Shown here: positions 47,147-56,819 of the stretch, piece by piece
How positions within the stretch are numbered: the stretch's first letter is position 1
Layout of the letters: each line of letters begins with the position of its first letter
Assembly (NCBI RefSeq): GCF_001659605.2
Contig: NC_035169.2
Span: forward strand, 13,950,263 to 14,014,262
Origin: Manihot esculenta
Lineage: Eukaryota; Streptophyta; Magnoliopsida; Malpighiales; Euphorbiaceae
Length of the DNA stretch: 64,000 bases
Direction of reading: 5' to 3'
Notes under the pieces: generated by a model
Told to the model about the DNA's origin: nothing
What the model saw: the letters and a program-made list of their open reading frames with translations, nothing else
Databases searched by the model: none
Translations under genes and position numbers: made by a program

Positions 47147-49401
47147 TGTAACGACCCGAAAATCGGACCGCTACCGGCACTAGGATCCAGATCGGCTTAA
47201 GGCCGCCGGGACCCGTAGCAAGCCTGACATATAACCTGTAAACCTGTTTAATCCCATACATGATCAACAATCATACAAAAAAAATTTAAAACTTTTCTTT
47301 CATACATTCTATCATACACCAAACTCAACCTGTGCATGCACTGAACATAGCCATAATCATAAATTTGACCCCTCTGTGGGATCTCATCAATGCCCCCAAT
47401 GGGTGGCATAACAAATGTTGAGTTGGCTAAACATAGTCCTCAATAAACATTAAGATCATGTATCAAAAAGGGATTACAATATACTATGGTCAAGCACACT
47501 TCTAACCTTAATATCGTTACATTACATATCTATACATCATTAAGCAATCTGTCATGTCCACATTCTAACTATTACATACATAAGACTTCATTACTCTTCT
47601 TGACTTCTCTGTCTAACCCGTACCTGCAAACCTGGGGAATTTGGGAGAGGGGTGAGCTACTAGAGCCCAGTGAGCAGAATCATAAAGCATTTAAAACACA
47701 TGCTATCATGGAATGCATCACATCACAACTAATCATATTAAGGATGAACTTGTCACCATTTAGCCCTCTACATATTCCAATCATGCCAGGGGCGTAGTGC
47801 AGGCCACACCTGGTCTTTCTCTTATACATAACATAACATACATAATCCATGGTGCCGGGGGCGTAGTGCAGGCCACGTCCGGTCTTTCTCTTACATAGTG
47901 CCAGGGGCGTAGTGCAGGCCACATCTGGACTTCCATATCATATCATCATGTCATAACATATGAGGGCTAATGGATCATTCAACATTCATCCACATCAACA
48001 ACATATTATGCAATGCAAAATATTCGTGATTTCTAATGCAAACAACCTAAAATATCACATGGCATCCGTGATGCATGAACATGCTCAAAACTGATTTATT
48101 TAATTAAAAGCATAAGAGTTATTCCACTCACCTCTGGCAAGCTCTGACACTGACTGAAGCAACTGACTCACTGCTGGGGTCCTCGGTTCCTCGGGTCCGA
48201 ACCTACACAGGTGGACTCAAATGAGGGACCAAACAACTAGAACATAACTCTAAAAACATCCCCCAAAAACCCCCTAAAACATCATGAAACAACCATAGAA
48301 GGACATGCAAAGGAGGCCTGGACAGGGCACTTTCGGCGGCAAGTTCGGCGGCCGAAAGTCCCTCCAGAGCCGAAAGTCAGGCAGGTTCGGCGGCCGAAAC
48401 TCCCAGACAGAGACGAAACTCATGCATGTTTGGCGGCACTTTCGGGGGCAAGCTTTGGCAGCCGAATGCTGCCTCCACAAGAGGGTTCGGCGGCCGAAAG
48501 TCCTTTCGGCTGCCGAACCTGGTTTCTCCCAAAGGGCAGAAACTTGGTTCAAACATGCACAAATGCCTCCAAACTCAAACCATCATGCATTTAGCTCAAC
48601 CAAAACATGCATACAAGCTCCTAGGGGTCTCAAACTACCTTAAACCCCAACTACAACACATCAAACACACATTACAAGCCACATTGCTCAAAAACTCATA
48701 AAAAACCCATAAACTCAACATAAGCTTACTCATGCATTTTCTACCCCATGAACTTCATAAAACTTACTTAAAACATACAATGAGCTTAAGATCGGCTCTT
48801 ACCTCTTGAAGATCAAGAGAGAGACGACCTAAAACTCGGAGGTGGGAGAGATTGGGTTCTTGAACCTCCAAGCTCCAAAACTTTGCTCAAAAGCTCAAAT
48901 CTTCAAAACAAAGTTAAAACAAATGAAAAACTTGAAAGATCTAGAGGAAAAACATCAAAGATCGGTGAGGGACGGCGGAGAGCTCACCTTGGCCGAAAAT
49001 GGGGAAAAAGCTCGCCCGTTTTCGGCTAAGGGACCCTTTTATAGTGGTTGTCCAGGCCACGTTCGGGGGCCGAATGTGCCTCCGCATGCATGCCATGTTC
49101 GGCGGCCGAACTTGAGGTTCGGCGGCCGAACCTGGGCTCCCCTCACTTATGCCTTCGGGGGCCTAAGGCTCACCCGAAAAGCATGCATGTTCGGCGGCCG
49201 AACTTTGAGTTTCGGCGGCCGAACCTGAGCTTTTCCTCCAAGGTTGTTTCTATTCAAAAACTCATTTCCTCTTTACTTAAAATCATTAAAAACATTAAAA
49301 CATTTCATGAAAACATGGTTTTACCCTTCTAGAGGTCTCCGACATCCGAGAATCCACCGGACGGTAGGAATTCCGATACCGGAGTCTAGCCGGGTATTAC
49401 A
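47147..49401 (-). repeat. 3' LTR of element G
   Basis: 2255 bp, plus-strand edges TGTAACGACCC and GGGTATTACA, closely similar to solo LTR D. TATA box 49037-49043 (minus TATAAAA), donor-like site 48797-48802 (sense GTAAGA), second donor near 48129, palindromes 48333-48523 and 49062-49225, stem-loop array 47786-47928. A purine tract (minus strand) follows at 49402-49420. Confidence 0.93.
47786..47928 (-). promoter_or_regulatory. Stem-loop array, element G 3' LTR (three units)
   Basis: Same unit type as solo LTR D. The central unit has paired CCGG/CCGG arms, as in D. The unit at 47901-47928 has one mismatched stem base. Confidence 0.6.
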
Positions 49402-49509
49402 TTCTCCCCCCCTTAAGAACATTCATCCCCGAATGTTCCTCAACTAGCACATAGCATGGCATACACATAACATACATGCAAAGCACATAAAACTCACAGG
49501 GAATTAACC

Positions 49510-52500
49510 TCAGAAAAGATAAGGGTATTGCTGGAGCATAGACTCCCGTGTCTCCCAGGTGCACTCTTCAATATTGTGGTGGTTCCATAGGACTTTCACC
49601 ATCGGGATTTCCTTGTTTCTCAGCTTTCTGATATGGGTGGCTATGATCCGCACTGGCTGCTCAACATAGGTGAGATCCTCTTAGATCTCCACATCAGGCT
49701 CACTAAGAACCTTGCCCGGATCTGACACAAATTTCCTCAACATTGAAACATGGAAAACCGGATGGATTCTTTCCATTGAAGTAGGCAAATCTAGCTTGTA
49801 CAACACATTCCCAATCTTCTGCAAGACTTCAAAGGGTCCGATGTATCGTGGGGCTAGTTTACCTTTCTTCCCAAAGCGAACCACTCCTTTCATTGGAGAC
49901 ACCTTGAGCAATACCAGATCCCCCTCCTGAAACTCTACCTGTCTTCTGCGGATGTCTGCATAACTCTTCTGTCTGCTTGCAGCAGTCTTGATTCTCTCTC
50001 TGATTATGGGTACCACCCTGCTGGTGATCTCTACTAGCTCAGGCCCTGCCAAGGCCTTTTCTCCAACTTCCTCCTAGCAAACAGGTGACCTGCACTTCCT
50101 CCCATATAAAGCTTCATATGGAGCCATCCCGATGCTAGCATGATGGCTGTTATTGTAGGCAAACTCCACCAAAGGTAGATGCTGCCTCCAAGAACCGCCA
50201 AAGTCCAGCACACACATTCTAAGCATATCCTCGATAGTCTGGATGGTCCTTTCGGACTGTCCGTCCGTCTGGGGGTGGAAGGCAGTACTGAAATCCAATC
50301 TAGTACCCATGGCATTCTGCAGACTCCACCAAAACCTGGAGGTGAACTAGGGCCCTCTATCCGACACTATCAAAACAGGAACCCCATGCAGCCTGACGAT
50401 CTCATCCACATATACCTGCGCCAACTTGTCCACAGAGTAGCCACTCTTGACAGAGATGAAGTGAGCAGATTTGGTGAGCCTGTCCACAATCACCCATATG
50501 GAGTCCAATCTGTTGGACGCTGCCGGTAACCCCACTATGAAGTCCATAGCTATATTCTCCCATTTCCACTCTGGAATAGGTAGCGGGTTAAGCATTCCAG
50601 CCGGCTTCTGATGTTCCAGCTTCACCCTCTGACACACTTCGCAGGCTGACACAAACTGTGCCACTTCTTTCTTCATTGCTAGCCACCAATAAACTTTCTT
50701 CAAGTCTTGATACATCTTGATGGCTCCGGGGTGAACGCTGTATCTTGCATTATGAGCCTCCCTCATAATGTCTCCTTTTAGCCCTATGTCATCTGGTACA
50801 CACAATCGACTCCCATAGCGGAGGATCCCCTTACTATCAAATCTGAACTCACTGTCCTTGCCTGACTGAACAGTCCTGGCAATCTTCACTAACTCTGGGT
50901 CCTCATCCTGTTTCTGAGCCACTTGCTCCAGAAACACAGGTGTCACTCTCATCTGGGCCACTAAAGCACCGGTACCAGACAACTCCAACTGTAGACCTTC
51001 ATCAATGAGCTTGTAAAACTCCTTCACCACTGGTCTCCTCTCTGCCGTGATGTGGGATAGACTGCCTAGTGACTTCCGGCTTAGGGCATCTGCCACGACA
51101 TTCGCCTTACCCGGATGATACTGAATCTTGCAATCATAGTCACTTAGCAGCTCCACCCATCTCCTCTGTCTCAAGTTCAAATCTCTTTGACTCAGGATGT
51201 ACTGCAGGCTTTTATGATCTGTGAAGATCTCACATTTTACCCCATAGAGGTAGTGCCTCCACATCTTGAGTGCAAAGATTACTGCTGCCATCTCAAGGTC
51301 ATGTGTGGGGTAATTCAACTCATGCTTCTTTAGCTGCCTAGAAGCATAAGCAATCACCCTCTCATTCTGCATCAGTACACAACCCAGTCCCACACGGGAC
51401 GCATCACAAAAGACTGTAAAGTCCTCATCACTAGATGGCAGAGCTAAAACTGGTGCTGAAGTCAACCTCTTCTTAAGCTCTTCAAAACTCTCTTCGCACT
51501 GGTCGGTCCACAGAAATTTCTGATTCTTCCTGGTTAGTCTGGTCAGAGGAGCTGCTATTTTCGAGAAGTCCTAAACGAACCTCCTGTAGTAACCTGCCAA
51601 ACCCAAGAAACTCCTGATCTCCATCACTGAACTGGGTCTAGGCCAGTTAGCCACAGTTTTTGTCTTCTTGGGGTCCACCTCTATCCCATTCTCTGACACT
51701 ACATGCCCCAAGAACGAAATGCTCCTCAGCCAGAACTCACACTTAGAGAACTTGGCATACAAGCCATGTTGCCTCAAGGTCTGCAAAACCAACCGCAGAT
51801 GATGGGCATGCTCCTCTGCATTCCTGGAATACACCAAGATATCATCTATGAAGACAATAACAAAGTGATCCAGGTACTGGCTAAACACTCTGTTCATGAG
51901 GTCCATGAATGTTGCAGAGGCGTTAGTTAACCCGAACGGCATTACAAGGAACTCAAAATGCCCATATCTGGTCCTGAAAGCTGTCTTTGGCACATCCTCA
52001 TCTCTGATCCTCAGCTGATGGTACCCAGATCTCAGATCTATTTTGGAGAAACAACCCGCTCCTGCTAGCTGGTCGAATAGATCGTCGATCCTTGGCAAAG
52101 GGTACTTGTTCTTGGTAGTGACTTTGTTCAACTGTCTGTAGTCGATACAAAGTCTAAGGGATCCATCCTTCTTTCTGACAAACAAGACTAGAGCACCCCA
52201 GGGTGAGGTACTCGGTCGGATGAAGCCCTTGTCTACCAGCTCTTGCAACTGTTCTTTCAATTCTTTCAACTCCGCTGGAGCCATCCTATAGGGAGGGATA
52301 GAGATCGGTCGGGTTCCAGGCATCAATTCTATCTCGAACTCTATCTCCCTAGCAGGTAGTAAACCTGGCAACTTGTCTGGAAAGACGTCTAGAAACTCTC
52401 TAACCACTGGAACCGAGGCGGGCTCTCTAGCCTGACTGCTAAGCTCTCTCACATGAGCCAAATACCCCTGACATCCCTTCCTAAGCAACCTACGAGCCTG

Positions 52501-53935
52501 AAGAGTTGATATCAGACCTCTAGGTGTACCCCTCCTGTCTCCTCTGAAGACTACCTCTGACCCATCCTGACCTCTGAACCTGACTACCTTCTCCCTGTAG
52601 TCCAAGGTAGCACTATGGGTAGATAACCAGTCCATCCCTAGAATGACGTCAAAATCTGTCAAGTCTAGAACCACAAGGTCGGCAGACAAGCATCTTCCCT
52701 CAACAAACACAGGACTACACTGGTACACTGACTCTGCCACTGATGGATCACACTTGGGTCCACTGACCCAGAGAGGACACTCTAACTCAGAGATCATCAA
52801 CCCTAACCTCTGGACGGCTCTCGGTGCAATAAAAGAGTGAGATGCGCCCGGGTCCATCAAGGCATACACATCTGAACAACCAATGACTAAGTTACCTGCC
52901 ACCACGGTGTTAGATGCATCTGCCTCCTGCTGTGTCATTGTGAAGATCCGTGCTGGAGCTGATGGACCTTCACCTCTGAAACCCGCTGAAGAAGAGGCTG
53001 CCCCTCTCCCTCTGCCTCTGCCACTGGCCTGAGTTATGGCTGGAGCTGCTGGCTGCGCTACACTACCTGAAGCTGTCTGCTTGGACTGTGCCATCGGGGC
53101 TGCTCTTGGACATTCTCGAGACATATGCCCCTGAACGATGGCACTGGCTTCCATTTTCCGGGCCATATCCACTATGGCATGGAAGCTCTCCCTATCTGCT
53201 GACTGGATCAAGGAGGAATATCTGGAGTGGAGTTTCATGATATACCTCCTTGACCTTTTCTAGTCTGAGTCAAGGTTTTGCCCTGCAAATGGCAACAGCT
53301 CCAAAAATCTGTCTGTGAACTCCTCTACACCCATCTCATCAGTCTGCCTCAACTGCTCAAACTCTATCATCTTCAGCTCCCTTGAACTATCTGGGAAAGC
53401 CCATCCTGCAAACTCGTTTGCAAACTCCTCCCAAGACATGCTATCCACTTTCGGGTTCACATAATTATTGAACCACTCTCGTGCCTTCTTGCACTTAAGT
53501 GTGAACCCAGCCATCTGAATGGCTCTACTATCATCAGCCCCAATCTCATCTGTGATCACCTTGACCCTCTCAAGATACACAAACGGGTCATCCCCTTTTT
53601 CATACTGGGGAGCACCCAACTTCATGTAGTCGGTCATCTTGACCTTGCTCCCACTAGCTGAGCTAGGTCTAGGAGGTTGGGTAGCTGGGGCTGCTGGTTC
53701 TGCTGGAGGAGGAGGAGGTGCAGCATCCCCTGAGGTAGGGTTTGCTGGATTTGGATAGTAAGGTGGGGGTGGATACATTGGGTATTGTGAATATGGTGGA
53801 TAATAAGGTGGGTATGGCATCTGTGTGGGATAAGGGCTAAAGCTGTGGTAGTCCGATGTGCCTCCCATCGAATACCCAGGGTTTTGTGAGAAGCATGGGT
53901 AGTAAGGTGGTTGACTCTGCTGACTCGTAACTCTT
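49510..53935 (-). pseudogene. Element G gag-pol remnant
   Basis: The minus strand shows a truncated gag with a Tyr/Pro-rich segment and capsid-like domain (53262-53935), then protease ([10 protein letters not shown]), RT ([19 protein letters not shown]), RNase H and integrase. The chromodomain-like end finishes at 49510. One reading frame runs through, interrupted by stops at 53260, 51571 and 50347 (each CAG to TAG), 50074 (TGG to TAG) and 49681 (TAA). An in-frame deletion joins MEASAIVQ directly to GHMSRECP, removing the first half of the CCHC knuckle. Confidence 0.92.
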
Positions 53936-54457
53936 TAATATGTGTCCACACTATACATTGACTGCTGACTTTCTTTTCTCTTTGGCTCTTCTTAGCTTTA
54001 TTCACACTACTCTGGTTACACTAACTTTTGCTTCTCTTTACGGTAAAAGGAGCAATAACTCTAAGGAAATGCTAGATGCCTTGCCTATAGCTTCAATTCT
54101 CTTCTTACTTTAGATTCAAACAGACATGCCCTAAAATCAAACTCGTATGATAGAACTTGGCCTCTATGCCGTGTTCTCTTACAATCTACAACACTCAGTA
54201 GATAATAGGCAGGCTTCTCTATTTTTTCTGAACTATTCTACGCTTTTGCTGCGTACTCTGATCCTTGCCCGCCTTTCTTCTTCTTTACTATACTGGCTGC
54301 TAGTTGGTCCTATAGCTCATTCATTCTACATGGGAACACCTGTTCTTGGTAGTGATTTGGTGCAACTATTCACAGTTGTGATAAAATCTCAAGGTTTCAT
54401 CCTTCGTTTCTCACAACGACACTGGAATATTCCAGGGTGTAGTACTAAGTCGGCTAG
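53936..54457. other. Unrecognised DNA between elements G and F
   Basis: No homology to the LTR families or the captured genes was recognised. An open frame of about 108 codons from 54147 runs into the element F LTR and shows no family motif, so it is not called as a gene. The last five bases GCTAG (54453-54457) are the left target duplication of element F. Confidence 0.5.
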
Positions 54458-54635
54458 CGTAATACCCGGCTAGAGTCCGGCACCGGAATTCCTGTTGTTT
54501 GGTGGAATCCGGGGTGTCGGAATTCTAGAAAAAAGGTAGAATTTATGTTTTACTAAGTGGTATGTTTTGTAGTGATGTTTTACGGTTAATGGAAGTGAGT
54601 TTTGAGTTGAAATAACCTAAGGCAGTTGAGCCAAG

Positions 54636-54726
54636 TTCGGCCGCCGAAAGTGCTCAATATTCGGCTTCCGAATTCAGGTTCGGCCCCCGAATGTTGCATG
54701 GTTTTGCATGCGATTCGGCAGCCGAA
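54636..54726. repeat. Upstream palindrome cluster, element F 5' LTR
   Basis: Four copies of TTCGGNNNCCGAA or near versions with centres CCG, CTT, CCC and CAG. The arms are constant and the three central bases vary. Confidence 0.75.
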
Positions 54727-54807
54727 GCTGAGTTGCTTAGCCAGCAGTTTTGTATCCCTTAGTCAGCATTTTGGACAGGTGTTATCACCAGCTCATGTCC
54801 AGACGTT

Positions 54808-54818
54808 GGCCACGTCTC
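54808..54818 (+). promoter_or_regulatory. ACGT-core motif shared by A, E and F LTRs
   Basis: GGCCACGTCTC is retained at 9604-9614, 17069-17079 and 33500-33510 (minus copies), and at 62144-62154 in the partner LTR. The CACGTC core is a typical plant bZIP target. It lies about 170 bp upstream of the first donor-like site. Function is inferred only. Confidence 0.4.
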
Positions 54819-54978
54819 CCCTGGTTTATTTGCTGAGTTTGAGCAGCTCATGCAGAGTGTTTTGATTGTGCACAAGGGTTTGAATGGTTTGAAGCAAAAA
54901 GCTAAGTTTGTGAGAGTTTGAGAGTTTGAGGAGAGTTGGTCCGTTTTTCTTGTTCAGAGTGTTCGTCTTCGTGTTACA

Positions 54979-54988
54979 GGAGGTAAGT
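54979..54988 (+). promoter_or_regulatory. Splice-donor-like site 1 in element F 5' LTR
   Basis: GGAG/GTAAGT with GT at 54983, a perfect plant 5' splice consensus. It is conserved in position in all LTRs of all three families in the window. The 3' LTR copy (GT at 62319) reads GGATGTAAGT. Confidence 0.5.
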
Positions 54989-55259
54989 GATGCTCTTGAA
55001 CATGTTTTTATGTGTTTTCTGAAGGTTTTATGGAAGGTAAGGGAGAGAGATGCATGTTTAAGTGAGAAGTGGTTTTGATGAAGTTATGCATGTATACATG
55101 TTTCTGTGTTTGTTTGATTTGTTGTTTGGGGTTATTAGATAGTTTTGGACCCCTGTGATCATATACATGCGTATATGTGTGTTGAGGAGTATGGTTTGAA
55201 TGGGTGAAGGGAAGGAGAAGATGGTTTGCCGTTGAAGCTGAGTTCTGGATGAACTCAGG

Positions 55260-55432
55260 TTCGGCAGCCGAAGGTTCATTCGGCCGCCGAACCTCTTGCA
55301 TGGTGGCTTGGCTGCCACAGCCTGTTTTGCATGTTCGGCTCTGTTTGGGGGATTCGGCCGCCGAAGGTGCCGCCGAAGGTGCTTGAGTTTCGTCTCTGGA
55401 GAGGACATTCGGCCGCCGAACCTGCCGCCGAA
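55260..55432. repeat. Downstream palindrome cluster, element F 5' LTR
   Basis: Palindromes TTCGGCAGCCGAA and TTCGGCCGCCGAA alternate with half-sites GCCGCCGAA and the interspersed motif TTCGTCTCTGGAGAGG. The matching region exists in every LTR of the window. Confidence 0.75.
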
Positions 55433-55645
55433 AGTGTCCTGTCCAGCTTTCTTTTGCATGCTTTGCAGGGATAGTTGAGTGAGTTTAAGGGGATTCTTGG
55501 GGAAGTTTAAGAGAGTTATTCTACGCTTGTTTGGTCCCTCATTTGAGTCCATCTGTATAGGTACAGACCAGAGGAACCAGAGAGAGCAGCAGTGAGTACT
55601 GCTCCAGAGGTTCAGAACCTGCAGAGTCAGTCAGTCCAGATAGCC

Positions 55646-55655
55646 AGAGGTGAGT
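55646..55655 (+). promoter_or_regulatory. Splice-donor-like site 2 in element F 5' LTR
   Basis: AGAG/GTGAGT with GT at 55650, within CCAGAGGTGAGTGGA, one of the best conserved strings among all LTRs (also C at 23483, D at 29722 and the minus-strand copies). Confidence 0.45.
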
Positions 55656-55824
55656 GGAACTAAACGTAATTCTTTTACTTGCAAAATGGAATGTTTTAGC
55701 ATATCTCATGCATCATGTTTATGCCATAGGTTGATTGCATTAGTATCCACGAATATGTTGCATTGCATTGTTAATTGTTGATGTGGGTAAATGTTGAATG
55801 ATCCCATAGTCACAGACAGGAAGT

Positions 55825-56006
55825 CCAGGAGCCTTTGACTACGCCCTGGCAGGTATAGCGAAGTCCAGGAGCCTTTGACTACGCCCTGGCAGGTATAGCA
55901 AAGTCCAGGAGCCTTTGACTACGCCCTGGCAATGGTAAGTACAGAGGTGTTATATACACATATACATATATGACAGGAAGACCAGGTGCTCGATTCTACG
56001 CCCTAG
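55825..56006 (+). promoter_or_regulatory. Stem-loop array, element F 5' LTR (four units)
   Basis: Units at 55825-55849, 55865-55889 and 55905-55929 are identical at 40 bp spacing, plus a variant at 55982-56006. Arms are CCAGG-A-GC and GCCCTGG with loop CTTTGACTAC. The variant has T in place of the bulged A and loop TCGATTCTAC. Confidence 0.65.
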
Positions 56007-56609
56007 CACAGAGTTACTGGGACTATGTGGTGACAGGTTTACTCTTGATGTGGCTTGTCTGTGATATGGTGCATTTCATGAGATCATATTTTACTGAGAT
56101 GTTTTACTGTTCTACTCACTGGGCTATAGAGCTCATCCCACTCCCTTAACCCCAGTTTTGCAAGTTCAGTGTACAGTGTACAGGGACAGTCCAGCAGAGT
56201 GCAGGAAAAGTAAAGAGATCTGTAATAGCTTAGAGTGGACATGTAATATTAAAGAGATGTAATAGTTGTTGCTTGACCTAGTGATGTATGTTTTGTACAT
56301 GATCTGTATATGTATATATGTTTTTCCTGTATGTGAAAACCAGGCTTAACAGGTATGAGTTAACCCATCTAGAGCAAGCTCTAGTCAGGGATACAGAGTA
56401 CAGAGTACATGAGTACAGAGTACAGAGATAGTGCATGCACAGGTTAAGCCTTGGTTCAGAAAAGAGTTTTATTTTCACAGAAAATGTATGATCATGTATG
56501 AGGTTTACAGGTACACAGAGAGTATAGCAGGCTTGCTACGGGTTCTGGCGGCCTTAAGCCGACCTGAATCCTAGCGCCGGTGACGGTCCATTTTGGGGTC
56601 GTTACAGAT

Positions 56610-56621
56610 TGGTATCAGAGC
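56610..56621 (+). other. Primer binding site of element F
   Basis: TGGTATCAGAGC, a perfect complement to the plant initiator-Met tRNA 3' end, three bases after the LTR. Confidence 0.95.
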
Positions 56622-56799
56622 CCTAGGTTCACATGATCGGACCTATAGAGACAGTGTTGGGCTCAGACAGGTTAGAAGTGGTCAAGCATAATAGGAAATC
56701 ATGTCCACTAGGATAGGGTCTTGAGTCCTATCTGCTATGATATGCCATGAGTGTCGTATGTGTATGATTGATGTTTATGTGCTAAGTGGTATGTTATAT

Positions 56800-56812
56800 G
56801 TTGTGTTTCCAG
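56800..56812 (+). promoter_or_regulatory. Splice-acceptor-like site before gag
   Basis: GTTGTGTTTCCAG ends at 56812, 7 nt before the gag ATG. The pyrimidine-rich stretch and YAG are kept at the same place in A, B and E. Joined to either LTR donor it would remove the PBS and leader from a subgenomic gag-pol mRNA (inference). Confidence 0.45.
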
Positions 56813-56819
56813 AGTAAAG

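Larger units (their letters stand above)
47147..53935 (-). mobile_element. Element G: 5'-truncated Ty3/gypsy retrotransposon of the solo-LTR-D family
   Basis: It has a 3' LTR (47147-49401) and most of gag-pol on the minus strand, but homology stops inside the N-terminal part of gag near 53935. No 5' LTR or PBS follows. The pol sequence is noticeably diverged from A/B/E/F. At least five premature stops are present and part of the zinc knuckle is deleted. It is a dead copy, broken by truncation, probably by illegitimate recombination. Confidence 0.9.
54458..56606 (+). repeat. 5' LTR of element F
   Basis: 2149 bp. Upstream palindromes 54636-54726, GGCCACGTCTC 54808-54818 (ACGT core, bZIP-like) and a TTTATTT stretch just after, with no clear TATA box. 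Donor-like AG/GTAAGT at 54983, downstream palindromes 55260-55432, donor-like GAG/GTGAGT at 55650, stem-loop array 55825-56006. Confidence 0.95.

Noticed and set aside
53936..54457. 5' LTR of element G
   Set aside because: No TGTAAC or TATTACA ends, palindromes or stem-loops. It does not match 47147-49401.
54147..54473. 108-codon open frame left of element F
   Set aside because: It crosses the LTR boundary and has no recognisable motif. No codon or homology support.
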